From NCBI GenBank assembly GCA_001768735.1, contig MEMB01000002.1:620696-684695 (forward strand): a stretch of 64,000 nucleotides of DNA. Direction: 5' to 3'. Position 1 is the first letter of the stretch. Every line of letters starts with the position of its first letter. Below the pieces are notes generated by a model, which did not search any database, was not told the DNA's origin, and saw only the letters and a list, made by a program, of their open reading frames with translations. Position numbers and translations under genes: made by a program. Below are positions 1-8,589 of this stretch, piece after piece. The DNA comes from Alphaproteobacteria bacterium GWF2_58_20. GTDB lineage: Bacteria > Pseudomonadota > Alphaproteobacteria > UBA1247.

Positions 1-22
1 TGCAAACCATCCCCGGTTTTTC

Positions 23-50
23 TTGCATTCAGAAAAGCAGGCGCTATAGT
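23..50 (+). promoter_or_regulatory. Predicted sigma70-type promoter of yajC-secD-secF
   Basis: A TTGCAT hexamer (23-28) and a TATAGT hexamer (45-50) are separated by 16 bp, close to the consensus. They lie 33 bp upstream of the yajC start codon, so they would give a short leader. No other promoter-like pair was seen ahead of the operon. Confidence 0.55.
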
Positions 51-82
51 GCCCTTCATCGTTTCCATATGTGAGGTTTGCC

Positions 83-463
83 ATGTTCATTTCAACAGCT
101 TTCGCACAAAGCGCTGAAACTGCCGCCACCAGCGGCAATCTTTTCATGTCGCTCATGCCCCTTCTGGTCATCATTGTCATTTTCTATTTTCTGGTTTTCG
201 TACCCCAGAAGAAGCAAGCTCACGAACGTCTTTCCATGCTCAAGAACCTGCGGCGCGGCGATCGCGTCATCACCTCTGGCGGCATCTTTGGCACCATTCA
301 CCGCCTGCCTTCCGACGAGGAAGCCGTTCTGGAAATTTCCGAAGGCGTTCATGTCCGCGTCCTGCGCGCGCATCTGTCCACCGTCCGGCTCAAGGCTGGC
401 GCTGCAGATGAAACACCTGCAAACACCACCCCGGAAGACACCGTAGTGACGCCCAAGGAGTAA
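83..463 (+). CDS. yajC: Preprotein translocase accessory subunit YajC
   Basis: Small single-pass inner-membrane protein of the SecDF-YajC complex, which assists SecYEG in protein export. The 126-residue product has a short N-terminal segment, one hydrophobic helix at about residues 22-42, and a basic cytosolic region with the family-type motif FVPQKKQ. The ORF track begins at a GTG (71), but that GTGAGG is better read as the ribosome binding site for the ATG at 83, which gives the typical MFISTAFAQ start. The gene is first of a yajC-secD-secF operon; its stop lies 5 nt before the secD start. Identity rests on both sequence and context. Confidence 0.95.
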   Translation: MFISTAFAQSAETAATSGNLFMSLMPLLVIIVIFYFLVFVPQKKQAHERLSMLKNLRRGDRVITSGGIFGTIHRLPSDEEAVLEISEGVHVRVLRAHLSTVRLKAGAADETPANTTPEDTVVTPKE

Positions 464-468
464 GAACC

Positions 469-2058
469 ATGAAGCAATATCCGAAATGGAAAATCATTCT
501 TGTCCTGTGCGTTTGCGCATGGGGCGTCATTTATACCCTGCCCAATTTTTTCCCGGCAGAAACGGTTGCCAATTTTGCCCAAGCCCACAAGCTTCCCTCC
601 TGGATGCCCTTGTACCGCACCAACCTGGGGCTTGACCTGCAGGGCGGATCCCATCTCCTTTTGCAGGTGGACGTCAAGGCTGCCGTCAATGAAAGCCTTT
701 CCAGCCTTCTTGATGGCGAATCAGGTATTCGCAAGCAACTGGAAAAAGAAGGCGTTGATGCCACGGACATCACGGTTGAGGATGGCAGCATCAAGCTTCA
801 TGTCGCCGATTTCGAAAGCCGCGAAAAGGCAGCCCGAATCATTTCCGACAGCGATAACGGGATTGTCACCGAAACAAATTCTGACGGCCGTCTGACCGCG
901 ACTTACAACGACCCCGCGATGAACCAGCTGCGTACCCGCTGGATGGAACAGTCCATCAGCATCGTGGAACGGCGCGTCAATGAAACCGGTACCCGTGAAC
1001 CCCTCATCCAGCAGCAGGGTGCAGACCGCATTGTGGTTCAGGTTCCCGGCCTTGACAATCCGGAACGCCTCAAGGCCCTTCTCGGCACCACTGCCAAGCT
1101 GACCTTCCAGGTTGTTGACGATTCCGTCACCGTCGCGGAAGCCTCCAGCGGACGGCGCCCCCCCGGCACGGAAATCCTCAAGGCTTCCGAAAAAGAAGGG
1201 GGCCGCATGGTTGTCAAGAAACGCATCGAAGTTGGCGGCGAAAAGCTCAAGGATGCCCGCCCCACCTTTGATGAATACAACAGGCCTTCTGTTTCCTTCC
1301 AGTTTGATTCCGCCGGTGCACGCCGTTTTGGCGAAACCACGGCCAAGAACATTGGCAAGCGTCTGGCCATTGTCCTTGACAAGACGGTCATCAGCGCGCC
1401 CCGCATCCAGTCGGAAATCCGCGAACGCGGCGTCATCACGGGCCAGTTCACCGTAGAGGAAGCTTCCGATCTTGCCCTCCTCCTGCGTTCCGGCGCCCTG
1501 CCCGCTCCCTTGCATATCCTTGAGGAACGGACGGTTGGTCCAAGCCTCGGCAGCGATTCCATCCGCCAGGGCAAGATTTCCGGTACGGTTTCCTTCCTGC
1601 TGGTCTCCGGCTTCATGGTTCTGACCTATGGACTGTTCGGCCTTTTTGCCTGCGCAGCGCTTGTTGCCAACATGGCCATCATCTTTGCAGCCATGTCGAT
1701 GCTGGAATCAACCCTGACGCTGCCCGGCATCGCCGGTATCGTGCTCACCATCGGCATGGCGGTGGACGCAAATGTGCTGATCTTTGAGCGTATCCGGGAG
1801 GAAACCGCCTCCGGAAGGAGTGCCATTGCCGCCATTGAAAACGGATTTGGCCGGGCCATGTCCACCATCATTGACTCGAATCTCACCACCCTCATCGCCG
1901 CAGCATTCATGTACAGCTTCGGTGCCGGGCCGGTGCGCGGATTTGCCGTCACCCTGACCATTGGCATCCTGGCCTCCATGTTTACGTCTATCACCTTCAC
2001 CCGGCTTCTGGTTGTCACCTGGTTCCGCAAAACGCGGCCAGCGCAACTCGGCATTTGA
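469..2058 (+). CDS. secD: Protein translocase subunit SecD
   Basis: Membrane subunit that uses the proton gradient to pull preproteins through SecYEG on the periplasmic side. The 529 residues show an N-terminal membrane helix (about 8-28), a family motif LGLDLQGGSHL just after it, a large periplasmic region, and a C-terminal bundle of membrane helices including the conserved GMAVDANVLIFERIREE segment. Length is usual for alphaproteobacterial SecD. The ribosome binding site AAGGAG lies inside the end of yajC. The gene is followed after 17 nt by secF. Confidence 0.98.
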   Translation: MKQYPKWKIILVLCVCAWGVIYTLPNFFPAETVANFAQAHKLPSWMPLYRTNLGLDLQGGSHLLLQVDVKAAVNESLSSLLDGESGIRKQLEKEGVDATDITVEDGSIKLHVADFESREKAARIISDSDNGIVTETNSDGRLTATYNDPAMNQLRTRWMEQSISIVERRVNETGTREPLIQQQGADRIVVQVPGLDNPERLKALLGTTAKLTFQVVDDSVTVAEASSGRRPPGTEILKASEKEGGRMVVKKRIEVGGEKLKDARPTFDEYNRPSVSFQFDSAGARRFGETTAKNIGKRLAIVLDKTVISAPRIQSEIRERGVITGQFTVEEASDLALLLRSGALPAPLHILEERTVGPSLGSDSIRQGKISGTVSFLLVSGFMVLTYGLFGLFACAALVANMAIIFAAMSMLESTLTLPGIAGIVLTIGMAVDANVLIFERIREETASGRSAIAAIENGFGRAMSTIIDSNLTTLIAAAFMYSFGAGPVRGFAVTLTIGILASMFTSITFTRLLVVTWFRKTRPAQLGI

Positions 2059-2075
2059 TTTTCGGAGACTGAAAG

Positions 2076-3008
2076 ATGAAATCCATACGTTTTTTTGCAA
2101 ACGCAGATTATGACTTCATGAGCAAGCGCTACTTTGCGTTCGCTTTCTCCGGCATCATCCTGGCCGCCTCGATCTTCCTTGTCATCACGCGGGGCCTCAA
2201 TTTCGGTATCGACTTCACGGGCGGCCTTCTCCTTGAAGTCCGCACCCAACAAGCCGCCAACATCGCTGAAATGCGCAACCAGATTGGTGAACTTGGCCTC
2301 GGGGATTATTCCCTGCAAACCATCGATTCCAACCGCGATGTCATGATCCGCGTCCAAGCGTCAGGCGATGCCGCCAGCGAACAGCAGGCCGTCATCGAAT
2401 CCATCAAGAACAAGCTGGGGCCGGATGTCGAATATCGCCGGGCAGAGTATGTTGGCCCTCAGGTAGGACGTGAACTCATTGAAAAGGGGACCATGGCTGT
2501 CCTGCTTTCCAGCCTTGGCATCCTGCTTTATGTCTGGTTCCGGTTTGAATGGCAGTTCGGTATCACCACCATCGTGTCTGTGGTGCATGATGTCATCGTC
2601 ATTCTTGGATTCTTCGCCCTGACCCAGATGGACTTCAACCTCACCACCATTGCCGCCATCCTGACAGTGGCCGGTTATTCGGTGAATGACACCATTGTGG
2701 TGCTGGACCGCGTGCGTGAAGATTTGCGCAAGTATCGCAAGATGGATCTTCACCAGCTCTTCAACAAGGCCATCAATGCAACCCTGTCACGCACCGTACT
2801 GACATCAGGCACCACCCTGCTGTCCATCGGTGCCCTGTGGCTGTTTGGCGGCGAAGTCCTGCGCAGCTTTGTGTCTTCGCTGCTGCTGGGCGTTGTCATT
2901 GGCACCTACTCCTCCATCTATGTGGCGACGCAGATGCTGCTTTACATGAACATCCGCCGCACATCCGGCAAGGATATCGGAGAAAGCACAGAAGCGGTTG
3001 CCGGATAA
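2076..3008 (+). CDS. secF: Protein translocase subunit SecF
   Basis: Partner of SecD in the SecDF export motor. The 310-residue product has an N-terminal membrane helix, the family motif GIDFTGGLLLEV, a short periplasmic domain, and five C-terminal helices including the conserved YSVNDTIVVLDRVRE stretch. It is the last gene of the yajC-secD-secF operon, with a GGAG-type ribosome binding site directly upstream and a strong hairpin terminator 47 nt downstream. Confidence 0.98.
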   Translation: MKSIRFFANADYDFMSKRYFAFAFSGIILAASIFLVITRGLNFGIDFTGGLLLEVRTQQAANIAEMRNQIGELGLGDYSLQTIDSNRDVMIRVQASGDAASEQQAVIESIKNKLGPDVEYRRAEYVGPQVGRELIEKGTMAVLLSSLGILLYVWFRFEWQFGITTIVSVVHDVIVILGFFALTQMDFNLTTIAAILTVAGYSVNDTIVVLDRVREDLRKYRKMDLHQLFNKAINATLSRTVLTSGTTLLSIGALWLFGGEVLRSFVSSLLLGVVIGTYSSIYVATQMLLYMNIRRTSGKDIGESTEAVAG

Positions 3009-3053
3009 ACCCGGTGGGCCATGCGCCCAAAAGGCTTTCCACTTCCCCTAAAA

Positions 3054-3085
3054 AAAAGCCCGGCAGCGATGCCGGGCTTTTTTCA
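3054..3085. terminator. Bidirectional rho-independent terminator between secF and sodB
   Basis: A perfect 10-bp stem (AAGCCCGGCA with TGCCGGGCTT) and a GCGA tetraloop are flanked by an A run on the left and a T run on the right. It can therefore stop secF transcription and the converging sodB transcription. Confidence 0.9.
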
Positions 3086-3109
3086 CTTTCAAACTTTCCA
3101 AAGATGCGG

Positions 3110-3724
3110 TTAGCCTGCCATGGCCAGATTGTCTGCCGCAAATTCCCAGTTCGCCATGCGGTCCATAAAGGCTTCCAGAAACTTCTGCCGCGCATTGCGA
3201 TAATCAATGTAATAGGCATGTTCCCAGACATCGCAAACCAGCAGGGGACGCTTACCGTCCACAATGGGCGTATGGGCATTGGGTGTCTTGACAATCTCAA
3301 GTTTTCCGGCGGCATCAACCACAAGCCATATCCAGCCGCTGCCAAACTGCGCCATACCCGTTGCAACAAACTGCCTGCGGAAATCTTCCATGCTGCCAAA
3401 ATCCCGCAAAATCGCATTTTGCAGGACTTCCGGCATGGCAACAACCTGACGGGATGGAACCAGCGAACGCCAGAACATGGAATGGTTGAAGTGCTGCGCA
3501 GCATTGTTGAAAAGCGCCTGCATCTGCATATCCGGTTTTCCGGCACACGCGAGAACGACTTCTTCCAGTGTCTTGTTTTCAAGCCCTGTTCCAACCAGAA
3601 GGCGATTGGCGTTTTCAACATAAGCCCGGTGATGCTTTCCATGATGATATTCGAAGGTTTCCGGCGACATGTCGGGAAGCAGGGCATCTTTGCCAAAAGG
3701 CAATTCAGGGAGTTCAAATGTCAT
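3110..3724 (-). CDS. sodB: Superoxide dismutase, iron type
   Basis: Converts superoxide to oxygen and hydrogen peroxide in the cytosol. The product reads MTFELPELPFGKDAL and then the metal-ligand segments YHHGKHHRAYV, FNNAAQHFNHSMFW and DVWEHAYYIDYRN, in Fe/Mn-SOD order. The FNNAAQ and HFNHSMFW pattern is of iron type by eye, though metal choice cannot be proven from sequence. The ORF track starts three codons earlier (MIF), but AGAGG abuts that ATG and is properly spaced for the second ATG, so the start at 3724 is preferred. The gene stands alone, convergent with secF. Confidence 0.93.
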   Translation of the reverse strand: MTFELPELPFGKDALLPDMSPETFEYHHGKHHRAYVENANRLLVGTGLENKTLEEVVLACAGKPDMQMQALFNNAAQHFNHSMFWRSLVPSRQVVAMPEVLQNAILRDFGSMEDFRRQFVATGMAQFGSGWIWLVVDAAGKLEIVKTPNAHTPIVDGKRPLLVCDVWEHAYYIDYRNARQKFLEAFMDRMANWEFAADNLAMAG

Positions 3725-3763
3725 GAAAATCATCCTCTTTGTTGGTTAATCATTCCGCACGGA

Positions 3764-5119
3764 TCACGCCCCGGACAAAGCCTTGTCCAGATTTTTCAAC
3801 CATTCATGGGCGTCTGCCAGGGCGCGCTTTGCACAAGCTTCCTTACGTTCCCGTCCCTTCACTTTTCCCTCCGGTGGCGGGAAAATGCCAAAATTGATAT
3901 TCATGGGCTGGAACCCTGTGGCTTCTGTTCCCTGCACCACATGCCGAAGCATGGCTCCCAGCGCAGTTGTTGCAGGGGGAGGATCAATCGTGCATGAAAG
4001 AAGTTCTGCCGCCACAAAAAGGCCAGACAGGAGCCCAAGGGATGCACTTTCAACATACCCCTCACATCCTGCGACCTGTCCCGCGAAACGGATATGCGGA
4101 TGTGATTTCAACCGCAACTGGCTATCCAGAAGCTCAGGGCTGTTGAGAAACGTGTTGCGATGCATGCCGCCAAGACGAACAAACTCGGCATTTTCCAGCC
4201 CTGGAATCATGCGGAAAACCCGGATCTGCTCGCCATGTTTCAATTTCGTCTGGAACCCCACCATGTTGTAAAGGGTTCCCTCCGTATTGTCCCGACGCAG
4301 CTGTACAACGGCATACGGCCAGCGTCCTGTCCGCGGATCCGTGAGCCCCACCGGTTTCATGGGGCCAAAACGCAAGGTGTCCACACCGCGCTCCGCCATG
4401 ACTTCTATGGGCAGGCATCCTTCAAAATAGGGAACATTTTCCCAATCATGGAACGAAACCTTCTCCGCCGCCATCAGGGCTGCGTAAAAGGCAAGGTATT
4501 CCTCTCGGTTCATCGGGCAATTGATATAATCGCCTTCCGCATTGTCACTATGCTCTTCCCCCTTGCGGTAACGGGAAGCAATGAACGCCCTGTCCATGTC
4601 AATGCTCTCAGCCAGGGCAATCGGAGCCAGGGCATCAAAAAAATGCAGGGTTTTCGTTCCTGCCTTGCGACGGATATCTTCCGCCAAGGCGTCCGATGTC
4701 AGTGGCCCTGTGGCAATGATGACCTTCCCCCCTTCATCGGAAGGGAGATGTTCCATTTCCTCTATTTTGATGGAAAAATTGGAAAAGCCCTGCAACTTCT
4801 CAAGAATGAAGGCGGAGAAATCGTCCCTGTCAACCGCAAGCGCCCCACCGGCCGGAATGCGTGCATGATCCGCAGCCGCCATGATGAGCGATCCTGCCTG
4901 CCGCATTTCCTCATGCATCACACCAACGGCATTGTGCAGGGGATCATCAGAACGCAGGGAGTTGGAACATACAAGCTCAGCCAACCCAGCCGTTTTATGC
5001 GCAGGGGTGGATTTTGCCGGCCGCATTTCATGCAAAACCACAGGAATGCCACGCCGAAGCAGCTGGAAAGTTGCCTCGCACCCCGCCAGACCGCCACCAA
5101 TAACATGCACGCTTTTCAA
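3764..5119 (-). CDS. trmFO: Folate-dependent tRNA (uracil-5-)-methyltransferase TrmFO
   Basis: Flavoprotein that makes 5-methyluridine at position 54 of the tRNA T-loop, using methylene-tetrahydrofolate as carbon donor. The 451 residues begin with an FAD-binding [11 protein letters not shown] motif, followed by the family signatures [14 protein letters not shown] and [11 protein letters not shown]. Length matches the family. A small exported protein gene lies 10 nt upstream on the same strand. This enzyme is typical of Firmicutes and many Alphaproteobacteria, which use it in place of SAM-dependent TrmA. Confidence 0.95.
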   Translation of the reverse strand: MKSVHVIGGGLAGCEATFQLLRRGIPVVLHEMRPAKSTPAHKTAGLAELVCSNSLRSDDPLHNAVGVMHEEMRQAGSLIMAAADHARIPAGGALAVDRDDFSAFILEKLQGFSNFSIKIEEMEHLPSDEGGKVIIATGPLTSDALAEDIRRKAGTKTLHFFDALAPIALAESIDMDRAFIASRYRKGEEHSDNAEGDYINCPMNREEYLAFYAALMAAEKVSFHDWENVPYFEGCLPIEVMAERGVDTLRFGPMKPVGLTDPRTGRWPYAVVQLRRDNTEGTLYNMVGFQTKLKHGEQIRVFRMIPGLENAEFVRLGGMHRNTFLNSPELLDSQLRLKSHPHIRFAGQVAGCEGYVESASLGLLSGLFVAAELLSCTIDPPPATTALGAMLRHVVQGTEATGFQPMNINFGIFPPPEGKVKGRERKEACAKRALADAHEWLKNLDKALSGA

Positions 5120-5129
5120 AAAGGCATCC

Positions 5130-5396
5130 TCAATTCAGGGAAAAACACTCACTCTGCAGGCTCATCCCCGAAGAACGATAAAGGTTGGACAGCTTGCAGT
5201 GGACATACTTCCCGTTAAGTTCAAGAAGGACACCATCCAGCCGCTGCGTGGCAAAAGCCTGCGTAATCATCCAGCCTTCATTCAAGAGACTGTCCAGCGA
5301 TTTTGCCACCGGATCATACCGGCTATCAAGCGCGGCTGCACGCGCCGATCCCGCCAGAAGGACGAGTGCCACTCCCATTAAAAACAGACGTTTCAT
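5130..5396 (-). CDS. Small exported protein of unknown function
   Basis: The 88-residue product starts with a clear signal peptide ([20 protein letters not shown], likely cleaved near residue 20), leaving a mature protein of about 68 residues with two cysteines (KYVHCKL and QSECFS) that could form a disulfide. A strong GGGAGG ribosome binding site precedes the ATG. It ends 10 nt before trmFO and is probably co-transcribed with it, though no functional link is apparent. I do not recognise the family. Confidence 0.7.
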   Translation of the reverse strand: MKRLFLMGVALVLLAGSARAAALDSRYDPVAKSLDSLLNEGWMITQAFATQRLDGVLLELNGKYVHCKLSNLYRSSGMSLQSECFSLN

Positions 5397-5563
5397 TGCA
5401 TAATCCTCCCATTACCCTCAACATCCTGCAAACCTATCAAAAAACCAACAAATTTTCAATACTATAGCATGATTATCAAAAAAAAGCTGGAAATCCGTGA
5501 CTTCATCGGCTAAAAGGCCGAGCTTTGCATTTAATACTCCATTAACCAAAACAAGGAAAAAGA

Positions 5564-6871
5564 ATGGCCCGCTTTTTTGTTCTTCCTGTTGTCGTCATCC
5601 TGTCCTGCGCAGCTGGCAGCGCCTTTGCTTCCGGCTTCCAGCTCCGCGAACAGGATCCCGCCGCCCAGGGCACAGCCTTTGCTGGCGTTACCGCAGGAAC
5701 AGGCGACCTTTCCGCCATGTTCTTCAACCCTGCCGCAGCCGCCCTTGTTGATGGCACACAATTTGAGGCCGGTGGCAGCTTCATTGCCCCCACCACAAAA
5801 CTCAAGAATGCATCCGGCACCTATTTCCTTGGTGGCGGCGCCATCTCAGGCCCGACGACCCATGAAGATTCGGCCATGAACGCCCTTGTCCCGTCCCTTT
5901 ACGCCTCCCATGAAATCGAACCTGGCGTGCATGTTGGCATCAGCGTGACAGCACCTTACGGCATGGTTACCAAGTATGACACCAATTGGGTTGGCCGCTA
6001 TCATGCCTTACGCTCCAAACTCAAGACCATCAATGTCACGCCTTCGGTTTCCTATGAAGTCTCCCCCACCCTGAATATTGGCGGCGGTTTCATGATGGAA
6101 TACGCCAAGGCTGACCTCACCAACGCCATCGATTTTGGCACGATTCTTGGCGTTCCGGGTGCAGCGGATGGATTTGGCCGCCTTGAAGGAAGCGACCTGA
6201 GCTACGGCTTCAATGCCGGATTGACATGGCAGGCAACGCCTGCAACGCGCATGGGCGCATCATTTCGTTCACGCGTGGCCCATACGCTGAAGGGAAATGC
6301 CACATTTTCCGGCGTTCCAGCCGTCCCGGCGCTACAGGCCGCATTCGCCTACACTTCCGCCAAGGCCAAGCTGGCCATCCCGGCCGTTTACAGCTTTGGC
6401 ATCACCCATGATTTCTCCCCGGAATGGAGCATAATGGCAGAGGCAGACCGCACCATGTGGTCTTCCTTCAAGGAACTGCGGGTGGATTTTGCCAACCCCC
6501 TCAAATCCGATTCCGTAACCGATGAAAATTGGCAGGATGTCTGGTTCTTCTCGCTAGGCACTGAATATCGCCCCACGGAAAAATGGACCCTGCGCATGGG
6601 CGTTGCCTATGACAAGTCCCCGGTTCCGGAAGTTGACCGCACCCCACGCATTCCTGACCAGGACCGTCGCTGGGTGTCTCTTGGCGCCAGCTACAAGTTC
6701 ACCGACACCATCAGTCTTGATGGTGCCTTCACCCACATTTTCGTGGATGATGCCATCCTGAACCTGCAGGACCTTGGACCCGGAACCGTTAATTACCTGC
6801 GGGGCGATGTGACGGGAACCTTTGAGAATGAAGTCGACATTTTCTCAGCCCGCATGAATTTCAAATTTTAG
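5564..6871 (+). CDS. FadL/OmpP1-family outer-membrane porin
   Basis: Predicted 14-stranded outer-membrane channel of the long-chain fatty acid/hydrophobic compound transporter family. The 435 residues have a signal peptide (cleavage near AFA-SGF), the family start GFQLREQDPAAQG, the internal FFNPAA motif that defines FadL/OmpP1 proteins, alternating beta-strand texture, and a terminal aromatic residue (ARMNFKF), as expected for BAM-assembled porins. The ribosome binding site AAGGA precedes the ATG. The stop codon TAG is also the first three bases of the repeat element downstream. Substrate cannot be named from sequence. Confidence 0.92.
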   Translation: MARFFVLPVVVILSCAAGSAFASGFQLREQDPAAQGTAFAGVTAGTGDLSAMFFNPAAAALVDGTQFEAGGSFIAPTTKLKNASGTYFLGGGAISGPTTHEDSAMNALVPSLYASHEIEPGVHVGISVTAPYGMVTKYDTNWVGRYHALRSKLKTINVTPSVSYEVSPTLNIGGGFMMEYAKADLTNAIDFGTILGVPGAADGFGRLEGSDLSYGFNAGLTWQATPATRMGASFRSRVAHTLKGNATFSGVPAVPALQAAFAYTSAKAKLAIPAVYSFGITHDFSPEWSIMAEADRTMWSSFKELRVDFANPLKSDSVTDENWQDVWFFSLGTEYRPTEKWTLRMGVAYDKSPVPEVDRTPRIPDQDRRWVSLGASYKFTDTISLDGAFTHIFVDDAILNLQDLGPGTVNYLRGDVTGTFENEVDIFSARMNFKF

Positions 6872-7035
6872 AGCCTTTAACGTTTAGATTGAACAATTCC
6901 TGTTGATCTTGGGATGCGCCAGACCGCAAGGCGCAAACCGCGGGGCGATGCGGGCATCGTCCAAGGTTTGAAAACACGGCGGATGGCCATCAAAAGGCAA
7001 CAGGGGTATTCAAGATGAACGTTAAATGCTCTAAA
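6867..7035. mobile_element. 165-bp inverted-repeat element (MITE/REP-like)
   Basis: The two ends are an imperfect inverted repeat of about 37 bp. The left end begins TTTAGAGCCTTTAACGTT; the reverse complement of the right end begins TTTAGAGCATTTAACGTT, and both arms end in CCTGTTG. About 90 bp of GC-rich sequence lies between the arms and no coding frame was seen. The left tip supplies the stop codon of fadL. No second copy was found in the window, so mobility is inferred only from the terminal symmetry. Confidence 0.6.
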
Positions 7036-7053
7036 GTCAGGCAGCTTTCCATG

Positions 7054-7090
7054 AAAACGGCGGCCAGATGGGGCCGCCGTTTTCTTTTTT
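7054..7090 (+). terminator. Rho-independent terminator downstream of fadL
   Basis: A perfect 12-bp stem (AAAACGGCGGCC with GGCCGCCGTTTT), a six-base loop and a T-rich tail (CTTTTTT). It lies just right of the inverted-repeat element and probably ends fadL transcription. Confidence 0.85.
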
Positions 7091-7109
7091 CACTTTTACA
7101 GGATCGTGA

Positions 7110-7232
7110 CTAAAACGCGACGGTTTCCCTTTCCGCAAAAGCAACAGACATGAAGGTGTTGGCCAGCATTTCTTCCGCCGACAGATGATCACCCGCCCCA
7201 ATGAGGGCGATATGGAGTTTCTTTTCTGTCAT
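7110..7232 (-). CDS. Possible 40-residue ORF overlapping the glycohydrolase gene end
   Basis: A 40-codon frame below the ORF track cut-off. It starts at an ATG with a well-spaced AAAGGA ribosome binding site and reads MTEKKLHIALIGAGDHLS, which resembles the first beta strand and glycine loop of a Rossmann-type dinucleotide-binding fold, then ends abruptly. The first 44 nt overlap the 3' end of the ADP-ribosylglycohydrolase gene. It may be the stub of a truncated oxidoreductase gene or a chance frame. The stop lies just before the terminator hairpin. Confidence 0.35.
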   Translation of the reverse strand: MTEKKLHIALIGAGDHLSAEEMLANTFMSVAFAERETVAF

Positions 7233-8352
7233 ATTGCATCCTTTCAGGCGCGATGCCACAAAACTGTTTGGCCATGTTCATGATCCCCACCCGCTGCACA
7301 AGGACATCACCCCATTCAGGCGGTACATTCATATCGGCAGCGCCGAGGACATTCCCTACAATGGCGGCAACCGAATCACTGTCGCCTCCATGGTTGGCGG
7401 CAATGACCAGCGCGTGTTTTGCCCCGCGCTGCGCACACAAAACCGCATAAACCACCTGGGCAAGAACCGGCCCCGCCAGAAACGGGTTCCTGACGCCAAT
7501 TTCCGCAGGCAGGGCATTGATGGCATCCAGGCTGTGCGGTGTCTGCCGGAAACGTTCCTCCGCCTTGTCCATAAAGGCCAGAACATTACAGATTCCTTCT
7601 GCATAAAGCGGATCTGACAGAAAACCCTGCATGACCTTGCGGGTTTCATTAAGCCAATCCCTGTCCATGGCCGCAAAATGAACAAAAAGGGCAACAGCGC
7701 CCGTTGCCACAAAAGCTGTCTGGTTCCCGTGCGTCAATGCCGCGTTTTCACAAGCCAATTCAAACACCCGCGCAGAAGAAATCCCCGGCAGGAACGCCAG
7801 CGGCACAACCCGCATCATGCCGCCGCAACCCGGATTGGGGCCACGCGTCATGCGTCCCCGCACCTCGCGGGCATAAGCCAGCGGCTGGGCCACCGATCCG
7901 GGAGCATCCTCATGCAGCGCGGCAATGGTGCCGCGCCCGGCCCCGCATGGAAACCAGAAGGCCTTGACCACATCGGGCCATGCAATGGCGGGATCACATT
8001 TTTCTGCCAGCGCCTCTCCGCCCAGCTGGCGGCTTCCCCATTGCAGGTATCCCTGCCAAAGAAAATGCCGCATGATTTCGGTAAAATCCGGGGAATCCGG
8101 AGCCGCCTTTTGGCAGGCAAGAACAAGGGCCGAGGCTGTGGTCATGGCCATGGTGGTATCATCCGTGACCTGGCCTGCGGGGATCACACCTTCGACATCG
8201 CCCCAGTGCGACATGCTTTCAACCAGCCTGTCCAACCCTTCCGGCCCATAAAGCGCCCGGATTTCCTCAAGGCTGCGCACACCCTCAATGGGGGCACCAA
8301 GGCAATCCCCACAGGCTCCAAGCAGAAAAGATTTCTGAATACGATCGATCAT
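7189..8352 (-). CDS. ADP-ribosylglycohydrolase family protein (DraG-like)
   Basis: Predicted to remove ADP-ribose from protein or small-molecule acceptors with the help of two metal ions. In the 387 residues the family signatures are visible in order: LLGACGDCLGAPIEG near the N-terminus, VTDDTTMA (metal-binding threonine-aspartates, about residues 62-69), the central NPGCGGMMRV, and the C-terminal HGGDSDSVAAIVGNVLGA metal site. Catalytic residues look intact. No ADP-ribosyltransferase partner is adjacent, so whether it reverses an endogenous modification or an incoming toxin is open. Confidence 0.9.
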   Translation of the reverse strand: MIDRIQKSFLLGACGDCLGAPIEGVRSLEEIRALYGPEGLDRLVESMSHWGDVEGVIPAGQVTDDTTMAMTTASALVLACQKAAPDSPDFTEIMRHFLWQGYLQWGSRQLGGEALAEKCDPAIAWPDVVKAFWFPCGAGRGTIAALHEDAPGSVAQPLAYAREVRGRMTRGPNPGCGGMMRVVPLAFLPGISSARVFELACENAALTHGNQTAFVATGAVALFVHFAAMDRDWLNETRKVMQGFLSDPLYAEGICNVLAFMDKAEERFRQTPHSLDAINALPAEIGVRNPFLAGPVLAQVVYAVLCAQRGAKHALVIAANHGGDSDSVAAIVGNVLGAADMNVPPEWGDVLVQRVGIMNMAKQFCGIAPERMQYDRKETPYRPHWGG

Positions 8353-8407
8353 GGAAAATATCTTACAACAAAAAACGGCAACCCAAAAGGCTGCCGTTTT
8401 TGAAAGT

Positions 8408-8483
8408 TGGCGTTCCCTACGGGATTCGAACCCGTGTCACCACCGTGAAAGGGTAGTGTCCTAGGCCTCTAGACGAAGGGAAC
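8408..8483 (-). tRNA. tRNA-Glu (anticodon TTC)
   Basis: Reading the minus strand, a complete cloverleaf starts GTTCCCTTCGTCTAGAGG, with an anticodon loop CTTTCAC (TTC), a TTCGAAT T-loop, an acceptor stem pairing GTTCCCT with AGGGAAC, a G discriminator and an encoded CCA. Length 76 nt. Confidence 0.95.
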
Positions 8484-8589
8484 ACTGACAGGCGCCCTTG
8501 TAGCTGCACTTTCTTTCCAACGCAAGCGATTTTTATGCCAAATCCATTTTTTTTGACAAGCCCCTACCAAGTGTCGTACACGAACGTCC

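Noticed and set aside
2837-3997. 386-residue plus-strand ORF spanning the secF end, terminator, sodB and trmFO end
   Set aside because: Runs through a strong terminator and antisense to two clear genes.
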